Shown here piece after piece: positions 1 through 11,495 of a stretch of DNA of 64,000 nt (the stretch's first letter is position 1; each line of letters begins with the position of its first letter). Below the pieces are notes generated by a model. It saw only the letters and a list, made by a program, of their open reading frames with translations, was not told where the DNA came from and made no database searches. The stretch is from Paralithodes platypus (lineage: Eukaryota > Arthropoda > Malacostraca > Decapoda > Lithodidae), in NCBI GenBank assembly GCA_032716605.1, contig CM064519.1, positions 24,514,191-24,578,190 on the forward strand, given 5' to 3'. Position numbers and translations under genes: made by a program.

Positions 1-306
1 ATTAGGCTAGAAGTTATACAAAGGCACTAGATTACGTGTAAATATGTGTTTGTGTTTGATGCTATGGGTCTTATATAGGCACGCCCCCTCTGTCGGGCTA
101 TGGGAGACCAATAACCCGGGAAGGTGCGTATATAAGGATCCCCTGATAGGTATGTATAATGTGTCCCAGCAAGTGGGCTAATTAACGTCAATTTAAGTAG
201 GGAGAAGAAAGACCTCTCGCAAGACGTAATGTTAATGAGAACCCCTGAAGATAACTTCTACCACAACCCTGAGTCAACTCTATACCCATAAACTATACAA
301 AAGCAC
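1..306. other. no gene recognised
   Basis: I find no coding frame and no RNA gene here. The text before the MITE at 307 seems to resume after it at 937, so this is probably the target DNA into which that MITE inserted, perhaps the LTR side of the Gypsy-like remnant to the right. Two related phrases containing tacaaaggcact and tacaaaagcact occur near positions 16 and 295. Confidence 0.4.
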
Positions 307-936
307 TTAACCCGGGAGCTACGGGGAGACTCTTAAGAGTTCCCCCGGCGCACTGCGGGGAGACTCTTAAGTGTCAGAGAAAAAAAAAATCAACTTTTGA
401 CATCGAAAAAAAAATATTTTGTTATTTTTTTTTTTTTTTTTTTTTTTTTGGCCCCTGGGCCATGCAAAATCTCAGTCCTCTACCTCCCCTCCTTCCCCAC
501 TTTCCTCCTCTCCTTCAGTTATCACCTATTTTCTCTGTTATTCCCTTATTCTGAGGTATATTTTCGTGCTAACATTAGAAATCCGATTGGAGGGTGTGGT
601 CATCACTGATAGCAAGCGAGTGCAAGAGAGAGAGAGAGAGTATCGATCGACTGTGTCTCAGTGGCCTTGGGGGAAATTGGCGGGAAAGCAGATTGCCTCA
701 CCCATACATTATACAACTCGCGGGCTATATCTCCGATTTTGACCATCCAAACGCTGTTTTCACTCGTTTTATTGTTGTTTCAGGTTAATACCTTTATAAT
801 CAACCCATAATAGGCGCATATGGATAAGTATTAATGCTATTAATGGCACAATGAATATTTTAGTGACGGAAACACCTCAAATACGTCAGCACAGGGGGAC
901 GTTTCCAATTACCCCCATGCGCACTTCAGAGGTTAA
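307..936 (+). mobile_element. A-family MITE, piggyBac-like (TTAA-flanked), copy 1
   Basis: The unit is bounded by TTAA at 307-310 and 933-936. Its ends are imperfect inverted repeats: it begins CCCGGGAGCT and, read from the other strand, ends CCTCTGAAGTGC. Inside are an A-rich/T-rich tract near 381-450, a (GA)n tract near 627-640 and a long conserved core. At least four more copies occur in the window (5741, 35117, 37729 and 38163). No transposase is encoded, so it must be moved in trans. A TTAA target with CC-starting ends is typical of the piggyBac superfamily, and that assignment is inference. Short frames inside it are not conserved as proteins. Confidence 0.8.
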
Positions 937-1765
937 AGGAGAGCTTTAATGAAGAGGAGGGCCCGTAGATCGAGGGAGGATCCAGTAGTCCGGAGGGTGG
1001 CTGGGCGTGATGACTCCGGAAGTTGGTCCAGGGGGGGCGGCTGGGTGTGATGACTCCAGCTACTGGTCCAGGGTGAGTCACAAGATGATTCCTTAGACCT
1101 TGGTGCCTACCACGGGACAACCGGGTTCCTCTTGCACTCCCACAGTGCAGTGATCCCCATAGGATATGCTGGAGTTCTGCTACAAGGTTTGGGGGGTTAG
1201 GGTGACTAGCATAATGATCTACCTAGAGTTGCAAGCAGTCTAGATAGTGACATTATAGGTAGTCTAAGGGGGGTCAGGGTAAGTGTCTTCCTTCCTTGCT
1301 AGTTCGTGGAACTATCAGAACCATGTAGTAAAAAGAGAATCCAGAAAGGGGAGCCCAAAGTGGGTTGCCCAAAATTAGTCCTCTTCCTGATGGGGGGAAC
1401 CCGATCTGGTAGATCTAAAGTTACTACACTATCCTCATAATCCCTTGAACAAAACAAGGTAGGAATCCTATGGTACTTGGTTTGTGCACCGCATCGAAGG
1501 CCAGAAAGGGGGAGCCCAAAGTGGGTTGCCCAAGCTAGTCCTCTTCCTGATGGGGGGAACCCGACCTGGTAGATCTTCGATCACAGCACACAACTGACAA
1601 GTTGAACACCAGCTATCTCTGGCTGTTCTTACCTTGAACTAAAGAATACCAAATGGCAAGCTTCGTTCCTGATGTCCTGGCTGGGTGAGTATAAGGCAAT
1701 CTTCTTGCCCCTACTTAAGGCGCCCGGCTTGAGAGGATCAAAGGCGCTGGGGTGGTGTTGGCGCG
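937..1765. other. non-coding part of Gypsy-like remnant N1
   Basis: No credible coding frame is seen. The stretch lies 3' of the minus-strand N1 reading frames and is probably the untranslated or LTR part of that element. It contains the direct repeat described separately at 1341-1576. Confidence 0.4.
1341..1576. repeat. pair of 76-bp direct repeats
   Basis: Positions 1341-1416 and 1501-1576 are near-identical. Both begin ccagaaaggg, contain a gtgggttgccc block and end with ggtagatct, and they are separated by 84 bp. They differ at only a few sites. They sit in the untranslated part of the N1 element; a role such as a duplicated regulatory segment is possible but unproven. Confidence 0.75.
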
Positions 1766-1935
1766 TGGTGGTTATGTCCTTGTAGCTCTGGGGGTGGCAC
1801 GCCTGGACTCTGGCTGTACATTGTAGCTAGATGCCCCCGGGCAGATTCTGTTATAAGATGGGGGTGATCACTTCCTGGTGGGAGAGGAAGTGGATGAGAA
1901 ATGGCATGTGCAGGATGATTTATATAAGAAAAGGT

Positions 1936-2626
1936 TTAGAACTGCTGCATGGGTTGAACTGCTGGTTTATGCGCTATCCTAGCCCGGGAAAAGGACATGA
2001 CTTGGATGGCTGCAAGATCCTGAGGGGTTTTGATGGGTGATATACATGGCTGACTAGGGAATAGAGAGTGAAAGTCTGGAGCAGTTTGGCAGTCCTTGAT
2101 GGGGGAGATGAAAGGTAAGTTGGTAAATAAAGGAGTACCACCTGTAGCTGGTTGATCAGGCTGAGGAAGTCTAGGATGGTTAGCTGGGTGTTTAGCGTAG
2201 TTACCCCTCTGACTTTTCTCTCTGGTGGTAGGGGCCATAGAAGCTGGCTGGGCAGGGTATGCTGGGTGTAGTCCACTCAGGTCTTATGTGTCCCACAGGA
2301 GTAGGGTTGGCTGCAGGTTTAGTGGCAGCTAGAGATGCGGTCTTATCATCCTGAGACCGCATCTCACTACCGTCTGGTAGAGAAAAGTCCCGACCCCGGG
2401 ACTGGAGATGGTAATGTCTTGAAGTATTATCTTCGTAGACAGGGGTCAGGTGCTGGAGGAAGTGGTAATAAATGACTCCCTGGTTGTTAGGGGTGGCCAT
2501 CTTGTCTCCGGTGAGGGTGAGGAGAGAAGAGGAGTCACAGTACCTCAAATGGTCCAGGAGTTGGTGAGGTGACTTGATTACTTTGGTGGAGTCCTTCCGC
2601 GCCAGGGTTATCATGTCAATCCGCAT
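1936..2626 (-). pseudogene. 3' reading frame of Gypsy-like element N1, unknown product, frameshifted
   Basis: Two overlapping minus-strand frames (2201-2626 and 1936-2238) form one protein-like stretch broken by a frameshift near 2230. A second copy at 13683-14156 reads straight through this part, which shows the frame was real. The product is rich in Pro, Thr, Gln and Ser and I recognise no domain. It lies downstream of the integrase C-terminus in the same orientation, so it is the last frame of this retroelement. Whether it is an envelope-like or an accessory product cannot be told. Confidence 0.5.
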
Positions 2627-2708
2627 CTTGGTGGTGGTCGTCAGCGAGGGCGTTGTCGTGGCTGGAGGTGGTTGGAGAGTGATGACAGAGAGCCTGGCTT
2701 GGCCCAGG

Positions 2709-3831
2709 TCATGAGGTTGTGCGGACGCCGAAGTACCAGGCTGGGGGGGAGGAGCTTGAAGACGCTTGATCCTTAACCTTTCTCACTTTAGGCCGGGACA
2801 GGGCTGGTTCCCATCTGGTGGGTGGCTTCACAGGTCTTCCACAGCGGGTATGAGAAGGCAGTCTGGAAAATGGGGGAGATGGAGTTAGAGGTGACATTGA
2901 GCGAAATTTGGATATTGTTTTTCGCCTGGGAAGTTGAGAAGGAGGGGAAATAGATTGAGGAGAAGAAGGTAGGGTTTTAGAGATAGGAGTAGATGAGGGT
3001 TTTTTAGGATGGAAGCTGGGGGTGATAGGCAAAGTGGGGGGTGTGTTGGTGAGTTGTGGTGACGAGGGGGGAAGACTAGACGTGGCAAGGTTAATTAAAG
3101 GCGATGGTTGAGAAGGAGGTTGCGGAGGTGAAACGAGAGGAGAGGGAGAAGGAGAGGAGATGTGAGAAGATTTGGGCTTACGAATGCGGGAAGGGGTGAA
3201 GGTGACAGGAGGTGAAAGAGAAGAGGGGGAAGTTTGGGTTTGAGTAGAGAGAACAGGAGGAGGTCGATGTTTAGGAAGGTGAGAAGGGGTGAACTGGGTG
3301 AGGCGAGTGGGAAGGGTGACAGGAGGTTGTAGTACAGGAGAGTGAAGGGCAGGCAAAGGAGAATTGAGAGGGGGAGTGGAAATAGGTGGAGGGAGAGGGA
3401 CAGCATGGTTGAGAGGGACAGGTCCGGAAAGACAGGAAGTTTGAGGGTGAAGATTTGAAACAGGGGTACAGTCAACATCCTGATCAGGCTCAGCTACAAC
3501 AGTAATATTCTTATTAATAGGTTGAAACCTTCTGACAAACCTATTCCTATAAGTGCGAGATTCCCCATGATAGTTAATTATGACCTGGAAACAGTTTGGG
3601 ATCCTAAGGACCTCAAATGGACCCTTGTACCGTGGCTTCAGTTTGGAGGGTACAGGTAAGATGGCGACCATTTCTAGGTCGCCTACTTGGTGAGGGTTGT
3701 TCTTGGGGGCTTCATCAGGCTTGAGAGCTTGGGTAAACTGGAGCTGACGTAGGCGGTTCCTGAGGTGGACGAGGTTGGTATTTAGACCTGGTGAGGCCTC
3801 AGTAGGGGCAGCTAGGTGACGTAGTGGTATG
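2709..3831 (-). pseudogene. pol C-terminus (integrase tail) of Gypsy-like element N1, truncated
   Basis: The frame is open from 3831, where it is cut off by the next Gypsy element, down to a stop at 2709. An ATG occurs at 3671, but in-frame protein sequence continues upstream to the cut. The first ~100 residues have the usual integrase C-terminal layout: a KLKPRYKGPFEV block followed by YRNRFVRRFQP. A long Pro/Ser-rich low-complexity region follows, and near the end GRPVKPPTRW resembles the basic tail of Gypsy polyproteins. RT, RNase H and the integrase core are missing. The Pro-rich part gives spurious frames on other phases. Confidence 0.7.
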
Positions 3832-3932
3832 TGTTACAATATTGGTAATAATATTGTAAGCTAAATATATAATCTACAGGCGAGCCGATATCAAGGCATG
3901 GCTTCCTAAACCTCCCTTGACGACAAGAAGCA

Positions 3933-5692
3933 TTTTTTTTTTTTTTTCTATGTGATTGAGGGAGGCAAAAGGCATAACTGCCTATAGCGAGTGCCTCCCC
4001 CATAGTTGAAAGAGTGACAGGGCCAAAATCAAGGGACGTTCGAGCCAAAATGCCTGGACACACGGAGTTTGAAGCAATTTAAGTCATAGGAAGAGGGAAA
4101 GACTGATTCTGGGAGAGAGTTCCAGAGCTCAGATGTTGAGTAGAAGAAAGTTTGAGAGTAACGTTTCACTCTTGGGTTGGAGAGTTGCACAGAGTAGGGG
4201 TGGGATTGAGTTGCAAGACGGGTACCACGTGTCCTACGTAAAGGAGGTGGTATGCACTGGGATAGCTCTGAGGAACACTGATTATTATAGTAGCGATAGA
4301 ATAGCGAGAGAGATGCAACATTGCGGCGGAGAGAGAGAGATTGCAGAGAGTTAGTGAGTGGACGGGAGTTAATGATACGAAAGGCCTTCCTTTCAACTTT
4401 GTCTAGGAGAGCGGTGTGAGAGGAACCTCCCCACACATGTGAACAATACTCAATACAAGGGCGCACTATGCCCCTGTACAGAGCAAGAAGCTGTGCAGGG
4501 GAAAAGAACCCCCTAAGGCGGTTGAGCACACCCAGCTTCTGGGAGGCTGCCTTAGCAAGACTGGTAATATGATCCTTCCAAATGAGAGCAGAAGAAAAAG
4601 AGACACCAAGAATATTGAGAGAAGATGAAGGGTTGATTTTTGTATTGTTGAAGAATAAGGGATAGTCCGCTGGGAGATCCTGACGGGTAGATAGATGGAG
4701 AAATTGGGTTTTGGAAGCATTAAAGTTAACAAGGTTTTCTCTGCCCCAATTGGAAATAGTATTTAGATCAGAATTTAAGAGTTCTATGGCTTCATTACGT
4801 TTGTCGTTGAGGGATTGCTGGCTGGGGGCGTTCTGAAAAACTAATGGAGTAGTGTAAGGTTGAGTCGTCTGCGTATGAATGGATGGGAATTAAGGTACAG
4901 TTAAGGAGATCATTTTATAAAAATTAGAAAGAGAATAGGAGATAGGACAGAGCCCTGAGGAACACCGGAGTTTATAGGGTGACGAAGTGAACAATGGCCG
5001 TCCACAACCGCAGCTATGGAACGGCCGGAAAGGAAATTAGAGACAAAGGCACAGATGGAGGGATAGAAACCGAAGGAGGGTAGTTTAGAAATTAAAGATT
5101 TATGCCAGACTCTAGCGAAGGCTTTCGATATGTCTAGTGCAATAGAAAAAGTCTCACCGAAGTCCCGAAAGGAGGATGACCAAGAGTTAGTAAGATATGA
5201 AAGAAGATCACCAGTAGAGCGACCCTTACGGAAGCCATACTGGCGATCTGAGAGCAGATTATGAGAAGAGAAATGCTTAAGAAATTTGGAAGCAAGAATA
5301 GTTTCAAAAACTTTAGAAAGACAAGAGATAAGAGCAATTGGACGATAGTTGGAGGGTTGAGAGCGGTCACCCTTCTTTGGGACAGGTTGAATGTGAGCAA
5401 ACTTCCAGCATGAAGGGAAGACGTTAGAGGATAGACAGAGACGAAAGAGTTTGCCTAGGCAGGGAGTCAGCACGGAAGCACAGTTTTTGAGAACAACAGG
5501 AGGAACACCGTCCGGACCGTACGCCTTATTAGTGTTAAGCCCAGAGAGGGTAGAAAGTACATCTTTAGAAGAGATTAGGATATTAGGCATAAGTAAGAGA
5601 GAGGAGGGCGGAGAGGGAGGAATAGCACCGGAATCATCCAAGGTGGAGTTTCTAGCAAAAGTTTGAGCGAAACCAGCTCAAGTAAGCTCTGA
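3933..5692 (-). mobile_element. LINE F1: 5'-truncated Jockey-like non-LTR retrotransposon
   Basis: The element reads on the minus strand and ends in a poly(A) tail seen as T residues at 3933-3947. Reverse transcriptase sequence runs from 5641 down: GPDGVPPVVLKN, then NYRPIALIS, QYGFRKGRSTGD and SGVPQGSVLSPILF. A frameshift near 4910 breaks the frame before the YADD region. The C-terminal domain at 4529-4029 contains IEYCSHVWGG and ELWNSLPES. The endonuclease is absent through 5' truncation. A second copy, F2, lies at 42780-60950. It sits in the left LTR of Gypsy1, so it is younger than that element. Confidence 0.85.
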
Positions 5693-5909
5693 GTAACCAG
5701 ACTCCCCCAATATATGTGAACCCCTATCCAGTGTGTCTCATTAACCCGGGAACTGCAGGGAGACTCTTAAGAGTTCCCCCGGCGGACTGCGGGGAGACTC
5801 TTATGAGTGAGTGAGAAAAAAAAATCAACTTTTGACATCGAAAAAAAAAATATATTTTTTATTTTTATTTTTATTTTTTTTTGGCCCCTGGGCCATGCAA
5901 AATCTCAGT

Positions 5910-6961
5910 CAGTGTTGCCACTTCATGGGATTTTCCCACAAATCTGTGGGAGAAATGAGGCTACGTGGGAGGCGTCATGGGGGGAAGACATTTGTGGGAT
6001 TTTTTTGTGGGAATGTTCAGAGAAAATATTCGATCTTTAAAATAACGCCATATAGCTCCTGTGAATATAATTGTATTAACGTTACTTGGCAAATTAAGCC
6101 TTTTTATTTGCCTGCCAACAATATCTTGATGTATGTGTGTGTGTGTGTGAGTGTGTGTGCAAACCATAGGTAACATGATTCAATCGCGAAAGCAAGCTGG
6201 TGGCTGGCTCATACCGTACGGTTGTGGAGCTAGGGAGAGTTACCATCCTTCGCCAGTCTAGCTCCATTATGCATATGGGGATTCTGATCTACGGTGCCAG
6301 ATGTCACCAGTCAAAACCTGTGAAAAAGTCTCTGGCAGGAGCTTAGTGACTAATGAATTTAGTGAGTAATTGACCTTCAAAAGAATAACAGTGCCACAAT
6401 GAGTGAAAAGAAATCAACATATTGCCAGAGATATCGCCCTGTCTGGGAGAATGACAGAAGATTTAAAGGTATGACTTGAATTATGCTAGATAATCAAAGA
6501 GACCATGCAACTACTGTACGTATATACTGTACTCTACTTAAATGAATTTAAATTTTTTAGCAAGACTTTTAATTTACATTGTAAGCTGGTGAGATGTACT
6601 CACTTCTACTGGCTGAACGCCTCCTCAAGTGTAGAAGCACTTTTGGTAATAAGATATGGACTAAAACGTCAGTCACAAACATGCGTGAATTTTGAGCAAA
6701 CTGTTGATATGCTAAGGAATTACAACGCCAAGGATACCGGTACTGATGATGATGTGGAGGACCAGGAGGACGAACCAGTAACCCTGGAAGATTAATGCAT
6801 GCCTGAAGCTTCCACATATGCTTTAGTAAGTATATATAAAAACATTATGTATAAATAATTTTGTGGGAAAAGTTGTGGGACACTGAATTTTTTTTATGGG
6901 AATTTGTGGGAAAAAAATGGTAAAAACGTGGGAAGTCCTATCTTGGAAAGTGGCAACACTG
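5910..6961 (+). mobile_element. non-autonomous hAT-type element with terminal repeats CAGTGTTGCCACTT
   Basis: The ends are inverted: CAGTGTTGCCACTT at 5910 and its complement ending at 6961. The flanking 8-mers atctcagt (5902-5909) and ttctcagt (6965-6972) differ at one base and are separated from the right end by 3 bp. An 8-bp duplication and CAG ends are hAT features. Subterminal regions on both sides carry several copies of TGTGGGA, which could bind transposase. The other A-MITE copies show the empty site. Inside are two exon-like pieces of a transposase gene (see 6399-6795) and a (GT)n tract near 6131-6160. Confidence 0.75.
6399..6795 (+). pseudogene. first and last exon remnants of a hAT-type transposase
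   Basis: An ATG at 6399 opens 23 codons ending in YRPVWENDRRFKG, followed by a GTATGA splice donor at 6469. A YxxxWE...FKGW block is common at the start of hAT and KIAA1586-like proteins. A second piece reads about SSVEALLVIRYGLKRQSQTC and ends in an acidic tail at 6795; it recalls a hAT C-terminal dimerisation region. Possible acceptors end at 6560 or near 6641. The catalytic core is missing, so this looks like an internal-deletion derivative. The family resemblance is from memory of motifs only. Confidence 0.45.
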
Positions 6962-7454
6962 ATATTCTCAGTCCTCTACCTCCCCTCCTTCCCCACTTTC
7001 CTCCTCTCCTTCAGTTATCACCTATTTTCCCTGTTATTCCCTTATTCTGAGGTATATTTTCGTGCTAACATTAGCGAGTTGCAAGCAGGGTGTTGTCATC
7101 ACTGATGGCAAGCGAGTGCAAGAGAGAGAGAGTATCGATCGACTGTCTCAGTGGCCTTGGGGGAAATTGGCGGGAAAGCAGCTTGCCTCACCCATACATT
7201 ATACAACTCGCGGGCTATATCTCCGATTTTGACCATCCAAACGCTGTTTTCACTCGTTTTATTGTTGTTTCAGGTTAATACCTTTATAATCAACCCATAA
7301 TAGGCGCATATGGATAAGTATTAATGCTATTAATGGCACAATGAATATTTTAGTGACGGAAACACCTCAAATACGTCAGCACAGGGGGACGTTTCCAATT
7401 ACCCCCATGCGCACTTCAGAGGTTAAGAACCCGATATATATACCCATATCAACA

Positions 7455-7472
7455 TGGTGGCAGCTGGGTAAG
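7455..7472 (+). other. primer-binding site of Gypsy1
   Basis: Directly after the 5' LTR ends in CAACA, the sequence tggtggcagctgggtaag begins. The TGG start is what a primer site complementary to a tRNA 3' CCA end looks like, and the position fits. I cannot name the tRNA. Confidence 0.6.
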
Positions 7473-7562
7473 CAGTGTACGTGTGAATGAAGTACTGCTG
7501 ACTAAGTTCTACAGCTGAAATAGTGAGTTATCCTTGGATTTAACCTCAAAAAGTCGAAAGAT

Positions 7563-8390
7563 ATGAGTGACGTCATGGCATCTACTTCACAGCCTTTATT
7601 CGTCTGCAAGTCTGAGATTGAGCAAGCAGTGGCGTGGAGGCGTTACAAGAAGAAACTCGATCTTTACATCATCGGCAATGGTCTGAAGGGTAAGAGTGAT
7701 GATATTAAAATAGCGAAATTGTTGACTGGAGGTGACATTCTGCTAGATATATACGAATCTTTTGGCATAGAAGATGAATCTGCCCTGTCTTATGCAACAT
7801 TAATTGGGCAATTTGACAAGCATTTTTCACCAAGAGATGAGCAGCTGATGGCGAGGTACAACTTTCATGATAGCATGCAAAGGAAAGATGAATCCTTGGA
7901 ATCTTTTATCACTAGGCTGAAGACTTTGGTAAGACACTGTGGATATGGAGAACTTCAAGATGAACTTCTGAGGGATAAAATTGTTTTTGGTTGCCAAGAG
8001 GATACACTTCGGGAAAAATTCTTTAGGGAGGATAGCCTAACTCTAGATGTTGTACTTAAGATGTGTACTGCCTACGAAACTTCAAGGAGATCAATGACAG
8101 CATTTCGAAGTGACAAGCAGGAGTCTCTACACAAACTCAGTGCAAAACCCAAGAAGAAGAGTAATCTACAAACAACAAAGACTAAGCCTAACCTCACGCA
8201 GTGCGACTGGTGTGGTTTAGCACATTATTGGGGTAAGAAGAACTGTCCTGCAACTGATGCCAAATGTCATAAATGCAAGAAACGGGACACTATGCCAAGA
8301 AATGTCCAAGTAATGCAACGACCGGCGGAGCACCAAGAAGCGCAGCGACAGGACACAAAAAGAAGACATCGCGCAGAGTCCATGCGGTAG
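7563..8390 (+). pseudogene. Gypsy1 gag
   Basis: The frame starts at ATG 7563, about 110 bp after the LTR. It encodes a retrotransposon gag-like helical capsid region (residues ~20-190), a basic linker, then Cys/His clusters starting CDWCGLAHYWGKKNC near residue 217 and a second knuckle starting CHKCKK. A frameshift near 8280 lies inside that second knuckle: the rest of it and the downstream protein continue in another frame. The final ~35 residues of this frame are therefore out-of-frame sequence. The protein would coat the RNA in cytoplasmic particles. Confidence 0.8.
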
Positions 8391-8839
8391 AAGATGGAGA
8401 CACAGAAGAAAGCGACGACTCAGAAGATAACTCAAGAGGACGGGAATACATCATGAACGTATCGACCGGATCCAGAGGAAAACACATAATGGCTAATCTC
8501 ATGGTCAACGGTAATAAAGTGAAGTTCCAGATCGACAGCGGGGCAAGTGTGAATGCCATTCCAAGTCATCTGGTACCGGATGCAGAGCTACAGCCGTGTG
8601 AGTCAACTCTTCAAATGTGGAACTCTACTACAATTCAGCCGTTGGGAAAGTGTAGGATTGATGTCCGCAACTGCAAGCAACCACAAAGGTACTATTCTGT
8701 TGAGTTTGTTGTTGTAAAACAGGTTGTTACACCAATTCTTGGTAAGCGAGCATCTGAGAAGATGGGATTCATCACAGTTAACTATGAAAACATCTGTGCA
8801 ATGAATGACATCCTAACACTACGAAGACGTATTTGTTGA
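8273..8839 (+). pseudogene. Gypsy1 end of gag and aspartic protease
   Basis: This frame continues the broken zinc knuckle (TGHYAKKC near its start) and then carries a retropepsin: FQIDSGASVNAIP holds the catalytic Asp in a DSG motif at about 8535. A conserved LGKRASEKMGF block follows. A second frameshift near 8820-8840 separates it from the reverse transcriptase frame, which starts a few codons later in another phase. Confidence 0.8.
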
Positions 8840-8840
8840 T

Positions 8841-10280
8841 GAAGTTGGCAAGATACCAGGAAATGTTCATCTAACAGTGGATGAGTCAGTGCAACCTATT
8901 GCAATTCCTTCATGTAGAGTACCGTTGAGCATCAAGTCGAAGGTTAAAGAGAAACTGGAGCAGTTGGAGCAGGAAAATGTCATTACTAAGGTCGACGAGC
9001 CTACAGAATGGGTAAGTCGAATGGTAGCAGGAACCAAGAAGTCGGGGGATCTGAGAATTTGCATTGACCCTCAAGCTCTGAACAAAGCACTCATAAGAGA
9101 GATGCACCCTCTACCGGTAATCGACGACATTCTGCCTGACCTTGCAAAAGCCAAAATGTTCTCCAAGCTTGACCTCAAGAATGGCTACTGGCACTGTGTG
9201 TTGGATGAAGAATCACGCAAGCTGACAACATTTCAAACACCGTATGGGAGATACAGGTGGAACAGACTTCCTTTTGGTCTGGCTGTAAGCAGCGAAATTT
9301 TTCAGAAGCTACAACTGGTTCTGGATGATCTACAAGGCATAATTTGTGTTGCTGATGACATTTTGGTCTTTGGAGTTGGTGACACTGATGAAGAAGCTGC
9401 AAGGGATCATGACTCAAAGCTGAGAAACCTACTGGACAGATGCCGAGCAAAGGGTCTGAGGCTGAACAGAGCAAAGACTGAGCTTGGTAGTACAGAAATC
9501 ACATTTCTAGGTCACAAGATCTCGCGGGATGGTCTGATGGCTGACCCAAAGAAGATTGAATCAATCGTGAAGATGCAAGCACCAGAGGATGTGACTGCAG
9601 TACGACGACTGTCTGGAATGGTGAACTACTTGAGTAAATTTGTACCCAGTCTATCGGATGTCATGGAGCCTATGAGGAAGCTGACCCATAAGGACACCGA
9701 GTGGAAGTGGACAAGAGAACACGATGAGGCGTTCAAGAGGATCAAGAAGATGATGACCCAAACACCCATCTTACAGTACTACAACCCAGAGCAAAAGTTG
9801 GAGATTCAATGTGATGCATCTCAAAAAGGTTTAGGAGCAGCGTTACTTCAAAAGGGTAAACCAATCGCATTTGCAAGTCGAGCACTGACTGACACGGAAA
9901 CACGATATGCGCAGATAGAGAAGGAGACTTTGGCAATCGCCTTTGCACTGAACAAGTTTCATCAGTATTGTTTTGGGAGGAAGACGACAATCCAGAGCGA
10001 CCATAAACCTCTAGAAGCTATCCAAAATAAGCCGTTGTCAAGTGTACCAAGACGACTGCAAGGGATGTTGATGAGGATATTACAGTATGATGTCGAGATT
10101 GTTCACAAGAAGGGCAAAGAAATGTATCTAGCCGACACTCTATCAAGAGCTTATCTGCAAAACACAAGAGATATGCAGGAAGAGGTGTTTGAACAGATCA
10201 ACATGACAGACTACGTACCCATCCGAAGTGAACGATTGCAAGAAATCCGTCGAGCAACTGAGGAAGATGAAGCATTGTAA
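8841..10280 (+). pseudogene. Gypsy1 reverse transcriptase and RNase H
   Basis: An ATG occurs at 8877, but in-frame protein-like sequence begins near 8841. Fingers and palm motifs follow in order: LRICIDPQALN, FSKLDLKNGYWH, the FQTPYGRYRWNRLPFGL block and the active site VADD (Val in place of the usual Tyr). The RNase H domain begins near IQCDASQKGLGAAL and continues through SDHKPLE to ADTLSRA. The frame ends at a stop at 10278-10280, but the polyprotein continues in the same phase beyond it, so this stop is an internal break. Confidence 0.88.
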
Positions 10281-10283
10281 CTA

Positions 10284-11495
10284 TTGAAGGAGATAATTCT
10301 CAAAGGATGGCCAGAACACAAGAGTGAAGTAGAGACCATACTGAAACCATACTTTAATGTACGAGCAGAACTGTCATTTCAAGATGGATTGATCTTCAAG
10401 GGAGAACGTGTTGTAATTCCTACCAGTCTACGTCAGAAGATGAAGTCCGCTATACATTCGTCACATATGGGAGTTGAAGGTTGTCTATGACGCGCAAGAG
10501 AATGTTTGTTTTGGCCAGGAATGAATGCAGAGATGAAGCAATTCATTTCAGAGTGTGAAATTTGTAACACATACTCTACAGCTCAACAAAAAGAACCTCT
10601 GATGACTCATGAGCAAACCAGCCGACCATGGGAGAAAGTAGGTGTAGACCTTATGACAATCAAGAGTCACAACTATCTTGTTACAGTGGACTATTTCAGT
10701 AATTTCTGGGAAGTTGACTACCTGGAAAACACTAAGTCAAGCGCTGTTATCAGGAAGTTGAAGGCGCACTTTGCAAGATATGGACTGCCAAATGTACTAG
10801 TTAGTGACAATGGTCCGCAGTTCAGCAGTGAAGAATTTCAAGAATTCGCGGAGAAGTATGACTTTGAACATCGAACGAGCAGCCCACATCATCCCCAGTC
10901 TAACGGTAAAGCAGAATCAGCGGTCAAGACGGCGAAGAAACTAATCAAGAAAGCTGTTGAGAGTGGTGAAGATCCGTTTTTGGCGATTCTAGACTACAGA
11001 AATACGCATATGCAAGATTTGGAAGAGAGTCCAGCGCAACTCAACTTTGGTCGACGTACGAGGACGTTACTGCCGACTACTAGCAAGTTGTTGGAGCCGA
11101 AAGGAATTATGTTGGAGCGAGTGAAGCGGAAGAAGATGCTGAAAGATCTCAAAAGCAAGAAGTACTACGACAAAGGTTCGAGAGTTTTGGAACCATTGGT
11201 TGAAGGAGACGTGGTGCGAATCAAGCCAACATCACTAGGCAAGAAGAAGTGGGAACGAGGAGTTGTAACCAGGAGATTAGACGAGCGATCGTATGAAGTG
11301 GAGACAGAAAATGGAGCGATAAGACGAAATAGAGGTCATTTACGGATGACAAGTGAAAACGCTGACATAAGAAATAATGGAAAAGTCACTAATACAGACA
11401 ACACCACAACCATTAGATCTACAGATAGGAATTATACAGACATATGTGTTCCAGTCTACACAAACAACAGACACGTGAGAGACATACACGGTTAG
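10284..11495 (+). pseudogene. Gypsy1 integrase
   Basis: The first part (to an internal stop at 10488-10490) holds the His half of the zinc-binding domain. The second part (from about 10491) supplies CEICNTY and then the catalytic core: Asp in VGVDLM, Asp in SDNGPQFSSEEF and Glu in SNGKAESAVK. The C-terminal chromo-like or basic region ends at 11495. Both parts are in one phase, so a single in-frame stop divides them. The catalytic D,D-35-E spacing looks preserved. Confidence 0.85.

Larger units (their letters stand above)
5741..7426 (+). mobile_element. A-family MITE copy 2, in the Gypsy1 5' LTR
   Basis: The unit is flanked by TTAA at 5741-5744 and 7423-7426. Its 5' part (5745-5909) and 3' part (about 6965-7422) match copy 1 at 307-936 almost base for base. 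The middle holds a 1.05-kb hAT derivative. The LTR sequence resumes immediately after the right TTAA, giving a clean target-site duplication. Confidence 0.88.
3832..7454 (+). repeat. Gypsy1 5' LTR, split by two insertions
   Basis: LTR sequence is at 3832-3932, 5693-5744 and 7427-7454, and the three pieces line up with the 3' LTR at 12562-12715 plus 13487-13514. The first break holds LINE F1 (3933-5692) and the second holds an A-family MITE at a TTAA. The LTR contains the palindrome-like block attggtaataatattgt near its start. Confidence 0.88.

Noticed and set aside
1831..2040. A 69-codon plus-strand frame also present at 13578-13787
   Set aside because: Both lie in copies of the same retroelement, opposite its real minus-strand frame; conservation reflects the repeat.
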